Assembly: GCF_900078755.1 (NCBI RefSeq) | Contig: NZ_FKIH01000028.1 | Strand: one strand, 5' to 3' | Source of the DNA: Ichthyocystis sparus | GTDB taxonomy: Bacteria; Pseudomonadota; Gammaproteobacteria; Burkholderiales; 2013Ark19i | Length of the DNA: 64,000 nt | In this document: piece by piece, positions 1-8,606 of the stretch | Position numbering within the stretch: position 1 is the stretch's first letter | Layout: each line of letters starts with the position of its first letter | Notes under the pieces: generated by a model | What the model saw: only the letters and a program-made list of their open reading frames with translations | Told to the model about the DNA's origin: nothing | Database searches by the model: none | Position numbers and translations under genes: made by a program

Positions 1-60
1 CGTGCTTTTGAACTTGCTAATGTTGCTGATACTACTTGTTATGCCTCTTTATGTTACTAA
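1..60 (+). CDS. possible C-terminal tail of an upstream gene (partial)
   Basis: Frame 1 is open from the first base of the window to a TAA at 58-60, giving 19 residues that end in ASLCY. It could be the end of a plus-strand gene that starts outside the window. The stretch is too short to recognise a family, and an open frame of this length could occur by chance. Confidence 0.25.
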   Translation, partial: RAFELANVADTTCYASLCY

Positions 61-71
61 CCTAGATTATA

Positions 72-77
72 TATAAT
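72..77 (+). promoter_or_regulatory. possible -10 box for prfB-lysS
   Basis: A perfect TATAAT lies 21 bases before the prfB ATG at 99. No good -35 hexamer is visible at 16-18 bases upstream. Initiation here would give a very short leader beginning near the ribosome-binding site (GGGGAAGGG, 82-90). In such AT-rich DNA a chance match is quite possible. Confidence 0.3.
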
Positions 78-98
78 CAATGGGGAAGGGTGCAATGA

Positions 99-1239
99 AT
101 GATTGATTTGGATCTTGTCTTGTTCTTAAAATCCTCTATTTCTTCTGCTCAAAGGAGATTGTTTGAGATCCGGGGGTGCCTTTGATGTAGATAGTCGGAG
201 GAACCGTGTTGCTGAACTTGATGAAATTTTGCAAAGTGAGTCTGTTTGGTCTGATGTTAAGCAGTACCAGGAGCTTTCTAGGGAAAAAAAAAGGCTGCAA
301 TCTTCCGTGGAACAGTTTGACTGTATAGCTGCTGGTTTTAGCGATGCTTTTTCTCTTTTGCTGTTGGCAGAAGAGGAGTCCGACGCTTCTGTAATCTCAT
401 CTATCAAGGATGATCTGTTTCGTCTTCAGCTTGCCCTAGATGACGTAGAGATGCGGTGTCTTTTTTCTCATCCGATGGACGAGAATAGTTGCTTTTTGGA
501 GATTCAGTCTGGTGCTGGTGGAACAGAAGCGCAAGATTGGGCCGCTATGTTGTTGCGTATGTATCTTAGGTATTGTGAGAAAAAGTCCTTAATTGTTGAA
601 GTTATTGCTTGTGATGAAGGAGAAGTTGCCGGAATTAAGGGTGCTACGATACATGTTAAATCCCCGTATGCAACAGGATTGTTGCGTACAGAGACTGGAA
701 TTCACCGCTTGGTTAGAAAATCCCCTTTTGATTCTAATGCCCGTAGGCACACGAGCTTTGCCTCCATTTTTGTATACCCAGAAGTAGATGATAGCCTGGG
801 AATAGAAATTAATCCTGCTGAATTGAGAATAGATACGTATCGTGCTTCCGGTGCTGGCGGCCAACATGTTAATCGTACCGAGTCTGCAGTTCGTATTACC
901 CATCTCCCCACTAATATAGTTGTTCAGTGCCAAAGCGATCGTTCTCAGCATAGAAATAGAGATGAGGCTATGAAGGTTTTACGTTCCCGCCTTTACGAGC
1001 ATGAGCTAAAAAAGAGGCAAGAAGCCCAAAAAATCTTAGAAGATGCTAAATCTGATATTGCTTGGGGACATCAGATTCGTTCATATGTTTTGGATCAGTC
1101 TCGTATCAAAGATTTGAGGACTAACATGGAAACTGGAAATACCCAGAATTTTCTAGATGGGGATTTGGATGATTTTATTATGGCTAGTCTAAAGCATGAA
1201 GCTATTCTCTCTGGTGCTTTTGATAAAGATGGAAGGTAG
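99..1239 (+). CDS. prfB: peptide chain release factor 2 (programmed +1 frameshift)
   Basis: RF2 recognises UGA and UAA stop codons and triggers hydrolysis of peptidyl-tRNA on the ribosome. The gene is read in two frames: ATG at 99, behind a GGGGAAGGG ribosome-binding site, encodes 28 residues ending ...FEIRGCL before an in-frame TGA at 183-185. Reading then continues in the +1 frame from GAT at 184. The main frame contains the peptidyl-hydrolysis motif GAGGQHVNRTESAV and the conserved GGTEAQDWA, LRTETGIHRLVRKSPFD and SDIAWG segments, and ends with the usual DDFIMASL-type tail. The total of about 380 residues is slightly longer than the family norm. lysS follows after 5 bases, the common prfB-lysS pairing. 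A run of nine A lies at 284-292. Confidence 0.96.
172..185 (+). promoter_or_regulatory. RF2 autoregulatory +1 frameshift signal
   Basis: The sequence GGGGGTGCCTTTGA carries the three known elements of prfB recoding: a Shine-Dalgarno-like GGGGG, a three-base spacer, and the slippery CTT codon followed by TGA. Low RF2 lets the ribosome pause at UGA and slip +1 from CUU to UUU, which gives negative feedback on RF2 synthesis. The spacing matches the classical site in other bacteria. Confidence 0.93.
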
Positions 1240-1244
1240 TTTTT

Positions 1245-2741
1245 ATGGAAGAAGATAACGATGTTTCCGATAACCATGTTATTCGCGAACGCTTTGAAAA
1301 ACTGGCTCTTATCAAGCAGAATGGCATTGCCTATAAGAATCACTTTCGTCCTAAATATACGATTTCTCAGATAATAAAGCTGTGTGAAAATCTTTTACAC
1401 GAAGAACTTGATAGTAAGGAAATTCTTGTAACTGTAGCTGGTCGTATTATGTTAAAACGCCTAATGGGCAAGGCCAGCTTCGCAACCATACAGGATTTTG
1501 GGGGCAGGATACAGATTTATATTAATGAGAATAGCGTTGGACATGATCTATATGGTGACTTTAAAACCTGGGATCTTGGCGATATCTGTTATGTTGAAGG
1601 CAGAATGTTTTCTACTAGGACGGGGGAACTGACAATAAATGTTACTAAATTGGAGCTAGTTTCAAAATGTCTTTGCCCACTACCAGATAAGTTCCATGGA
1701 TTAGCCGACCAGGAGATATGTTATCGGCAGCGTTACCTGGATTTGATAGTCAATGAAGAGACAAGAGAGGTATTTCTTAAGCGCTCTAAAGCTATTTCCT
1801 CAATGAGAAATGTATTGCAGGCGAATAATTTTCTAGAAGTTGAAACCCCAATGATGCATGTTATACCAGGTGGTGCTGCTGCTAGGCCTTTTGTTACTTA
1901 TCACAATGCTCTTAATCGTGACCTATTCCTGAGAGTTGCTCCTGAACTATATCTTAAGCGCCTATTAGTGGGTGGATTAGATCGTGTTTTTGAAATTAAT
2001 CGTAACTTTCGTAATGAGGGCATCAGTCCGCGTCATAATCCTGAATTTACCATGATGGAGATGTACGCCGTATATACAGATTATGTATGGATGATGGATT
2101 TTACAGAGAAGCTAATTCGCCAAGTTACTATGGATGTTTTAGGAACTGCAGTTTTTACTTACCAAGGTCGAGAACTTGATATTTCTCGTAGATTCCAGCG
2201 TATAAGTATGTTGGATGCCATAAAAGAGTATACTTCATTTACTGATGAACAGTTGTCAGACTCTAGGTTTCTGCTTGCACAGCTGGAGTTGTTGGGTGTA
2301 AAAGAAGATGTTCTAGATGGACAGAAGTCGCTGAGTGCCATTCATGTTACTCTTTTTGAGAATGTAGCAGAGAGCAAGTTGTTTCAACCTACCTATATTG
2401 TTAATTATCCTACTGAGATATCTCCTCTTTCACGCTCATCAGATGTTAATGATAATGTTGCTGAGAGATTTGAGCTATTTATAGCAGGAAGAGAGTTAGC
2501 TAATGGGTTTTCTGAGCTTAATGACCCCGAGGACCAGGCCGAGCGTTTTCAACAACAAGTCATTAGGAAAAATGCTGGTAACGAAGAAGCTATGTATTAC
2601 GATGCTGACTATGTGCATGCCCTTGAATATGGTATGCCTCCGGCCGGTGGGTGTGGTATAGGAGTAGATAGGCTGGTTATGCTTCTTACAAACACCTCAA
2701 GTATAAGAGATGTTATTTTCTTTCCCCACCTTAAGGGTTAG
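1245..2741 (+). CDS. lysS: lysyl-tRNA synthetase, class II
   Basis: Charges tRNA-Lys with lysine using ATP in the cytoplasm. The 498-residue protein has the normal length. An N-terminal OB-fold anticodon-binding domain (roughly residues 60-150, with VAGRIMLKRLMGKASFATI) is followed by the class II catalytic core. Motif 2 (FRNEGISPRHNPEFT) lies near residues 255-270 and motif 3 (GGCGIGVDRLVML) near 467-480, ending in the typical IRDVIFFP. It starts with ATG 5 bases after the prfB stop, so the two genes are probably co-transcribed. No clear terminator follows. Confidence 0.97.
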   Translation: MEEDNDVSDNHVIRERFEKLALIKQNGIAYKNHFRPKYTISQIIKLCENLLHEELDSKEILVTVAGRIMLKRLMGKASFATIQDFGGRIQIYINENSVGHDLYGDFKTWDLGDICYVEGRMFSTRTGELTINVTKLELVSKCLCPLPDKFHGLADQEICYRQRYLDLIVNEETREVFLKRSKAISSMRNVLQANNFLEVETPMMHVIPGGAAARPFVTYHNALNRDLFLRVAPELYLKRLLVGGLDRVFEINRNFRNEGISPRHNPEFTMMEMYAVYTDYVWMMDFTEKLIRQVTMDVLGTAVFTYQGRELDISRRFQRISMLDAIKEYTSFTDEQLSDSRFLLAQLELLGVKEDVLDGQKSLSAIHVTLFENVAESKLFQPTYIVNYPTEISPLSRSSDVNDNVAERFELFIAGRELANGFSELNDPEDQAERFQQQVIRKNAGNEEAMYYDADYVHALEYGMPPAGGCGIGVDRLVMLLTNTSSIRDVIFFPHLKG

Positions 2742-2970
2742 TTGCATATAGGTTACTTGAGTATGCTATTTTTTAGTGAAGTCTGATGTACGTATATTTA
2801 TCATACACATATCCTAACTTACCGTTGAACGCAAGGTATTGTAGGATTCTTGTGACTTGTGAAGGTTATAGAGGAAGCAGATTAGAACATACAAGGGTCT
2901 TCCTTCTGTAAATTTAAAATTAGACATCGTAATTAGTGTGTGCATTAATCAATAAAAGTCGTAGTACCAT

Positions 2971-3162
2971 ATGAAACTCCATGGTTCATGGAGTGCCATG
3001 TTTTTAGTTGTTAAGTACGCAGTACTATTTATTTTAGTGGTATTTTCGTATCCGCTTATCTCAAGGTATTATGATACACCCACTGGATTTTTTATTAAGC
3101 TAAATGGAGTTGGTTATCTTAAGTTGTTGATATTATTAGCTGGATGTTACTCCATTTATTAG
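2971..3162 (+). CDS. doubtful small membrane-protein ORF
   Basis: A 63-codon frame from ATG to TAG. The product would have two hydrophobic stretches (around residues 10-28 and 48-60) and could be a small membrane protein. No ribosome-binding site is visible before the ATG, I recognise no family, and the frame may be fortuitous or a remnant. Confidence 0.22.
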   Translation: MKLHGSWSAMFLVVKYAVLFILVVFSYPLISRYYDTPTGFFIKLNGVGYLKLLILLAGCYSIY

Positions 3163-3203
3163 TAGTATGGTTTTTTTGTTCTTAACAACGTTACTTTTGC
3201 TTC

Positions 3204-3230
3204 AGTGTAAAGTGTAGAGTACATTACACT
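3204..3230. promoter_or_regulatory. inverted repeat, candidate operator of the MFS gene
   Basis: AGTGTAA at 3204-3210 is the exact reverse complement of TTACACT at 3224-3230, with a 13-base centre that itself contains GTGTA and GTAC. It ends 37 bases before the chosen MFS start. The size and position suit a regulator-binding site, but no regulator gene is adjacent and it lacks a T-run, so a terminator is unlikely. Confidence 0.4.
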
Positions 3231-3267
3231 CGAGGTGTACATATGTTTTTATGGTCTAGGTAGAGCC

Positions 3268-4476
3268 ATGTCTAATACAAAAGTTTTACACAATACCCCT
3301 TCCATTTGGGGTGTGGTTTTGAGTGGTTTTACCGCTTTCTTAAATTTGTACCTGTCTCAGCCCTTTTTAACTGAGTTGTCCCATGATTTTAATGTTTCTC
3401 TGTCTACCATAGCCTTGTCCCAATCTCTAACATTGCTAATGTTAGCCATATCCTCTCCTTTTGTCTCCGCCTGTAATGATATTTACGGCGAGAAGACTAT
3501 GTTAACAATTTCATTTTTGGGATTAATTATTTGCCAGATAGTCACCTCTTTGTTGAACAAGTTTTGGGAGTTTGCTTTTGTTCAGTCATTGCTGGGATTT
3601 TTTGTTCCATCAATTATTGCAGCTGCTGCCACAGCAGCATCTAATCAAGGTTCACATAGGTCTTCTTTAAGAGGTTCTAGGATTTATGTAATAAGTATTG
3701 CATCCGGTGGTATGGCTTCTAGGCTGTTGTCAGGCATTATGGCGGATGCTTTTGGTACCTGGAGAGCTTCATATATTTTTACTGGAGTGGTTACTTTTGT
3801 TTCATTTTTGGTAATTATGTCATTAAGGTCCTGTTTAGGTGAATTTACTGAATCTGCATCTCACCATATAAGGAAGGTGTCTCTAAAAAAGAAGTTCTCT
3901 CACATTATTTATGAGCTGAGAGATCACTTGACAAATACGAAGCTACTACATGTTTATTTTGCTGGTTTTTTGTTGCTTTTTTCTATTATTTCTATCTACA
4001 CAGTTGGTGTTTTGCGTCTCGGAGGACATCCATTTTATTCCTCTACCACAGAGAGGGGTTTGCTGTTTATGGCTAATCCCATCGGCTGTATTCTCGCATC
4101 GAGAGTTATGATAATTATGAGCCACCTTACCTATGGGTTCTGGTATTTTTCAGTTGGATTTATGTTTTTAGGGACGATTACGTGTTTATTGCCAAGCAAG
4201 TTTTTTGTATTTTTGGGAACATTTTTAGTGATAATGGGTGCATTTGGCATACAGATTTCGTCGTTATCAGCCGTTCGTACAAGGGCAAATAAGGCGCATT
4301 CCTCTGCTGTTGGTTTGTACACCACCTCCTACTATATGGGCGGTTTTTTGGGTAATTACGGTATGGCATATCTATTTGAGAGCAAAGGCATAATTTATTG
4401 TACTGTTATGTTGCTTGTAATCATTTCTCTTTTGGCAACAATGCCAGTTAAGATTTGTTCGAGAGAATTACAGTAG
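3268..4476 (+). CDS. MFS transporter, YnfM-like
   Basis: A major facilitator superfamily permease with about 12 hydrophobic segments and 402 residues. It follows the layout of the YnfM-type drug/solute exporters: an early QPFLTELS segment, a GSRIY...GGMASRLLSG segment before TM5, and a C-terminal GLYTTSYYMGGFLGN segment. The substrate is unknown. ATG 3268 is preferred over GTG 3235, which would only add eleven residues (YICFYGLGRA after the initiator) before the conserved start. The 3' end overlaps the convergent murI by 9 bases. An inverted repeat just upstream may control it. Confidence 0.85.
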   Translation: MSNTKVLHNTPSIWGVVLSGFTAFLNLYLSQPFLTELSHDFNVSLSTIALSQSLTLLMLAISSPFVSACNDIYGEKTMLTISFLGLIICQIVTSLLNKFWEFAFVQSLLGFFVPSIIAAAATAASNQGSHRSSLRGSRIYVISIASGGMASRLLSGIMADAFGTWRASYIFTGVVTFVSFLVIMSLRSCLGEFTESASHHIRKVSLKKKFSHIIYELRDHLTNTKLLHVYFAGFLLLFSIISIYTVGVLRLGGHPFYSSTTERGLLFMANPIGCILASRVMIIMSHLTYGFWYFSVGFMFLGTITCLLPSKFFVFLGTFLVIMGAFGIQISSLSAVRTRANKAHSSAVGLYTTSYYMGGFLGNYGMAYLFESKGIIYCTVMLLVIISLLATMPVKICSRELQ

Positions 4477-5256
4477 GCTTAGGTCTAGCTCATTATCAAA
4501 GTTTATGTTGCACTTCAGTACCCTGGAAAATGTCCTAGCGTAGTCTGGGTTCTGGCCAGTTGTTACAAATATGTCCCCTATTTTCTCATTGGTATATATT
4601 GAACTTACGTTGCGCTCCGCAAGTATGCGGCAGAGTCTTTTTGTTATCCCAGTCTCTGCGCTTACTATTTGCACTCCTTTGGGTAGATTTTCACAAATTT
4701 GAGAAATTATTAGTGGATAGTGCGAACATCCTAATATCAGTGTGTCTATACCCTTTTGCTGTACAAAAGATAAGTGCTTGTCTATAACTGAAGGTCTAAC
4801 TTCTTCATTTTTTTCTATGCTTTCAGCAAGCCCAGTATCATTCTGTAAGAAAAAGGAGTAATTCTTACCAAACTGACCAATTAGACTATGAACTTTGGAA
4901 CTGTTTATGGTGGACCTGGTTGCAAGAAGCCCAATCTTTCCATTCCTGGATAAACTGGATGCCGTTTTTATGGCTGGCTCTACTCCAACAAATATAGTGC
5001 CAGCAAACCTATGCCTTAACGCAGCTATTGCATTAACAGTAGCTGTATTGCAAGCTAATACTACTATGGAGCATCCACGTTGAATAAGAGCATCCGAAAT
5101 CTTCATTACACGTAGACGTATGTCTCTAGATTTTCGTCTACCGTAGGGCATATACGCCGAATCTGCAACGTATATTATTTTTGGCACATCTGGTATAGAC
5201 TTTAATGCCTTCCAGACACTAAGTCCGCCAATGCCGGAGTCTATCATGCCAATCAT
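4468..5256 (-). CDS. murI: glutamate racemase
   Basis: Converts L-glutamate to D-glutamate for peptidoglycan precursors. The 262-residue protein shows the N-terminal DSGIGGLSV motif (residues 6-14) and both catalytic cysteines, Cys69 in ACNTAT and Cys177 in GCSHYPL, plus YMPYG near residue 35. It begins one base after the stop of the upstream helicase gene, so the two are probably co-transcribed and translationally coupled. Its 3' end overlaps the convergent MFS gene. Its presence implies that D-Glu, and so some peptidoglycan synthesis, is retained. Confidence 0.95.
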   Translation of the reverse strand: MIGMIDSGIGGLSVWKALKSIPDVPKIIYVADSAYMPYGRRKSRDIRLRVMKISDALIQRGCSIVVLACNTATVNAIAALRHRFAGTIFVGVEPAIKTASSLSRNGKIGLLATRSTINSSKVHSLIGQFGKNYSFFLQNDTGLAESIEKNEEVRPSVIDKHLSFVQQKGIDTLILGCSHYPLIISQICENLPKGVQIVSAETGITKRLCRILAERNVSSIYTNEKIGDIFVTTGQNPDYARTFSRVLKCNINFDNELDLSLL

Positions 5257-5257
5257 A

Positions 5258-6634
5258 TTAGTCAGATGCAGACTTAACTACAGGTCTAAATAGCGCAGCA
5301 AGACTTTTGTTTTCTCCGTACAGATTCCTGGTAACTCGTAAGGGGGACACGATAGCACCAGCACCCCTCTCCCCAGGTTTTTGGCTGTGCTGCATCACGT
5401 ATGGCTTGCTAAAATCAAAATCATCAGGAGTTGAATTCTGCTTCTCCGGTGTATATGGTTTATTATTGGCACAAGTTCCTCCATTAACACCCATTGACCT
5501 GTCTCTCCCAGCAACAACACGCTTTATTTTTTTTCCTATCAGATCTTCTATTTCCTTTATGCGTTTTTCCTCTTGAGCTGTTACTAATGATCTTGCTATA
5601 CCCTTTTGCCCCCGTCTACCCGTTCTACCTATACGGTGAATATAAGATTCAGATGATTGAGGAAGACTAAAATTGATTACTTCTGGTAAATCAGATATAT
5701 CTAAACCCCTTGCCGCAATATCCGTTGCTATAAGCACATCTACACTCTGACTTTTAAACGATTCTAAAGCCTCTACACGCTCTTTTTGAGATTTGTCTCC
5801 GTGGATTGCAGCAGTGGAAAGACCCCTTTCCGACAGTAAGCGCGCTAATCTGGCACAAACATCCTTAGTTTCAACGAACACTAGTGTCTTACTATTACTA
5901 CTCTCCAAAAGTTGAATCAAGGTGTCTTGCCTGTTTCTCTCAGAAACAGGATGCAGGACATGCTCAATGGTGTCGGCAACAGAGTTAAGTTCCGATATCT
6001 GTATCCTAACTGGGTGTCGAAGAATTTTTTGTGCCAACACATCTATCTCAGGAGATATTGTCGCTGAGAACATTAAATTTTGTCTTTCAACAGGTAGATA
6101 AGCAATTATGCGTGTTATATCAGGCAAGAACCCCATGTCTAACATGCAATCCACTTCGTCTAATACCAGGATATTTATTTCCTGAAAACGAGCAGTTTGC
6201 GAATTAAGGTGATCTAGTAAACGACCTGGCGTAGCAACCAGTATCTCTCTACCCTCGCGCAAAGCCTGAGACTGAACTTCCATATTCGTTCCGCCAAATA
6301 TGGAACAGGAACGTATCGGAATATTGGAGGCTAACTTACTTACCGCATCACATACTTGTAAAGCCAACTCCCTTGTCGGCTCTAAAATTAGCACACGAGG
6401 AGAGTGCCTTGCCGGGGAAAAGCTACGACTAGCCAACGGTGCTATTCTCTGTATTATGGGAAGAGCAAAGCTGGCGGTCTTGCCGGTGCCGGTGTGAGCA
6501 ATGCCAAGAACATCCTGGCATGATAGGATTGCCGGTATGGCTTGTTCTTGTATAGGTGTTGGGTTCTCATAACCCATTAGGTCCAACACAGACAATAACT
6601 CAGGTATAAGCCCTAGGTCTTTAAAATTGCTCAT
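5258..6634 (-). CDS. rhlE: DEAD-box ATP-dependent RNA helicase, RhlE-like
   Basis: ATP-driven RNA unwinding, probably in ribosome assembly or RNA turnover. The 458-residue protein contains the Q motif (GYENPTPIQ, residues 21-29), Walker A (AHTGTGKT, 46-53), PTREL, TPGR, motif II written DEVD (160-163) instead of DEAD, SAT, ARGLDI and HRIGRTGR. A hydrophilic tail of about 80 residues follows the helicase core, as in RhlE proteins. It is divergent from hemC across a 210-base spacer. RhlE is the closest match from memory; another DEAD-box subfamily is possible. Confidence 0.88.
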   Translation of the reverse strand: MSNFKDLGLIPELLSVLDLMGYENPTPIQEQAIPAILSCQDVLGIAHTGTGKTASFALPIIQRIAPLASRSFSPARHSPRVLILEPTRELALQVCDAVSKLASNIPIRSCSIFGGTNMEVQSQALREGREILVATPGRLLDHLNSQTARFQEINILVLDEVDCMLDMGFLPDITRIIAYLPVERQNLMFSATISPEIDVLAQKILRHPVRIQISELNSVADTIEHVLHPVSERNRQDTLIQLLESSNSKTLVFVETKDVCARLARLLSERGLSTAAIHGDKSQKERVEALESFKSQSVDVLIATDIAARGLDISDLPEVINFSLPQSSESYIHRIGRTGRRGQKGIARSLVTAQEEKRIKEIEDLIGKKIKRVVAGRDRSMGVNGGTCANNKPYTPEKQNSTPDDFDFSKPYVMQHSQKPGERGAGAIVSPLRVTRNLYGENKSLAALFRPVVKSASD

Positions 6635-6791
6635 TGAATGTACTCTCTAAGGTAGCACTGTGGAAGTACGTATATGCCACGAACATCAGTTATTTTCCCG
6701 AAGAGGTGGCGAAACCAGAAAGCAAAGCTGATTATAGGAGATTTTCATCTAATTATCAAATAAATCAAGCATATTTTTGTAGCAGTCGTTA

Positions 6792-6821
6792 TTGACGTAC
6801 GTGCTTATAGTTGTTTCTAAT
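6792..6821 (+). promoter_or_regulatory. probable sigma70 promoter of hemCDXY
   Basis: TTGACG (6792-6797) and TCTAAT (6816-6821), each five of six matches to consensus, are separated by 18 bases. Transcription would begin near 6828, just before AAGGT (6831-6835), the likely ribosome-binding site of hemC at 6845. Confidence 0.5.
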
Positions 6822-6844
6822 TTAGTTTCAAGGTAATAGTTATT

Positions 6845-7765
6845 ATGGTTTACTCTTTATCTAGTTTTTATATTGCTACGCGATCGTCTAGATTGGCCAT
6901 ACGGCAGGCTGAATCAGTTCGTATGTCATTGTTAAAATTTAATCCTAAGTTATCCATTTACCTGTTGCCTATTAAGACACAAGGTGATGTTTTGTCAGAT
7001 GTTGATAATTGGAAGAGCTTCGATACCAAAGGACTCTTCGTAAAACAATTAGAGGTAGCCATAGGGGAGGGAAAGGCACTTTGCGCAGTTCATTCACTAA
7101 AAGATGTTCCTTACGTTTTGCCTAATAATTTATCTTTGGCCTGGATAGGACACAGGTCTGACCCTTCAGATGCATTTGTCTCTGATGACTATAATTCCCT
7201 AGATGATGTCCCGTATGGAGGTAAAATTGGCACATCCAGTATTCGTAGATCTGTTCAATTGCTTAGATACCGTCCCGATCTTAATGTTATTCCTATTCGT
7301 GGTAACATCTTGACTCGTTTGAGTAAGATACGCGACTTGTCGCTAGATGGGGTTGTTTTGGCTTCTGCAGGGTTGGTTCGTTTGGGTTTGGTGAAGTATA
7401 TAAAACAAAGACTGCCATTTTCAATTAGCATACCCGCTCCTGGCCAGGGATTTTTGGCTATTGAATCTAAGAAGGAGCACGAAAATCTTGATTTTTGGTC
7501 GTATTTGGACGTAGGACAACAGGATGCGATTCTCGCACATACAGAAAGAAGGTTAGGATGTTTGTTGGGGGCAAATTGCAATATTCCGTTCGCAGCAAAT
7601 GCATCCTATGAGGAATCTGAAATTCGCCTTAGGGCACGTTTATTCTCTCCAGATGGGCTGTATATGGCTGAGTTTGATGCTAAGGAAAGTACGAATAAAT
7701 GGCAAGCGCTAGCTGAAAGAGCTTTTCAGTACTTTAAGCAAGAATTATGTCGTATTGGTATGTAG
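6845..7765 (+). CDS. hemC: hydroxymethylbilane synthase (porphobilinogen deaminase)
   Basis: Joins four porphobilinogens into hydroxymethylbilane in haem synthesis. The 306-residue protein is of normal length. It shows the N-terminal IATRSSRLAIRQAE segment, HSLKDVP (the conserved K-D region), IGTSSIRR and RGNILTRL. Cys245 in GANCNIPFA is the attachment site of the dipyrromethane cofactor. It is the first gene of a hemC-hemD-hemX-hemY block. Confidence 0.96.
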   Translation: MVYSLSSFYIATRSSRLAIRQAESVRMSLLKFNPKLSIYLLPIKTQGDVLSDVDNWKSFDTKGLFVKQLEVAIGEGKALCAVHSLKDVPYVLPNNLSLAWIGHRSDPSDAFVSDDYNSLDDVPYGGKIGTSSIRRSVQLLRYRPDLNVIPIRGNILTRLSKIRDLSLDGVVLASAGLVRLGLVKYIKQRLPFSISIPAPGQGFLAIESKKEHENLDFWSYLDVGQQDAILAHTERRLGCLLGANCNIPFAANASYEESEIRLRARLFSPDGLYMAEFDAKESTNKWQALAERAFQYFKQELCRIGM

Positions 7766-7769
7766 CCAC

Positions 7770-8522
7770 ATGCCAATCTCTGATGCCGTTTTTTTGATAA
7801 CAAAACTGCATGATGATGCGGTAGACCTATGTAACCTTCTTGAACAACGTAACATTTGTGCTTACCCTTTTCCCATTCTTAAAATAACTCCTTTACCACA
7901 ACAGTTACCAATATATGATTACTATGATTTTGTTATTTTTGTCAGTCGTTATTCTGTATTGAATTCATTGTGTCTCCATGAGGTTCCTATTACCTCTTCG
8001 CATTGGATAGCTGCAGGGGAGGGTACGGCATCTACGCTGGGTAAATATTTATTCCAAGGCACAATTATATTTCCAGAAGGATATGGAGGAAGTGATGGTG
8101 TATGCAAAATTTTGAATAATATGGGCGCTAATTGTAATTCTAAGAAAGTTTTACTGGTTCGCGGTGATCCCACGCGTGCTTCTTTATCTAGGTGGCTTAC
8201 AGAAGAGGGAGCTAATTTAGAAGAGTATGTTTGTTATAGGCGCAGTATAGATAATGATTGGGATAAGAGGCTCTCATATTTTTTGGATTCTCATAAGGAT
8301 ATTATTTGGGTGCTTACCAGCACTGAAACTGCTCGAATAGTGTGCTCTTTTTTGCAAAGTAACACCTTCTGTGATAACAAATTTTCTTTTCTTTGTACTC
8401 ATCCTCGCATCCGTGATAATGTTCTGGAGTGGGACGTGGGGCCTGTTTTTTTGGCTCCGTCTGCTGATGTGTGTAGCCTGCTTGATACCATTACCATGAC
8501 GGCCTTGGAGAGACATGGGTAG
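7770..8522 (+). CDS. hemD: uroporphyrinogen-III synthase
   Basis: Cyclises hydroxymethylbilane with inversion of ring D. HemD sequences are poorly conserved. The call rests on the two-lobed HEM4-like pattern (FVSRYSVLNSL near residue 50, VLLVRGD near 125, and WVLTSTETARI near 185), the length (250 residues) and position between hemC and hemX. ATG 7770 is chosen; an in-frame TTG at 7755 would overlap hemC by 11 bases. Confidence 0.88.
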   Translation: MPISDAVFLITKLHDDAVDLCNLLEQRNICAYPFPILKITPLPQQLPIYDYYDFVIFVSRYSVLNSLCLHEVPITSSHWIAAGEGTASTLGKYLFQGTIIFPEGYGGSDGVCKILNNMGANCNSKKVLLVRGDPTRASLSRWLTEEGANLEEYVCYRRSIDNDWDKRLSYFLDSHKDIIWVLTSTETARIVCSFLQSNTFCDNKFSFLCTHPRIRDNVLEWDVGPVFLAPSADVCSLLDTITMTALERHG

Positions 8523-8606
8523 GACTGGGATAATAAGTGTCTTTGAGTTAAGCTATGTCTGTGTATTTCTCAGTAACCTTAGTACTAAGGAGAAAGGGTT
8601 GAAGTT

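Larger units (their letters stand above)
2742..3267. other. gene-poor spacer between lysS and the MFS gene
   Basis: About 525 bases with no recognised gene except a doubtful 63-codon frame at 2971-3162 and an inverted repeat at 3204-3230. I see no rho-independent terminator with a GC-rich stem and T-run after lysS. Confidence 0.6.
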
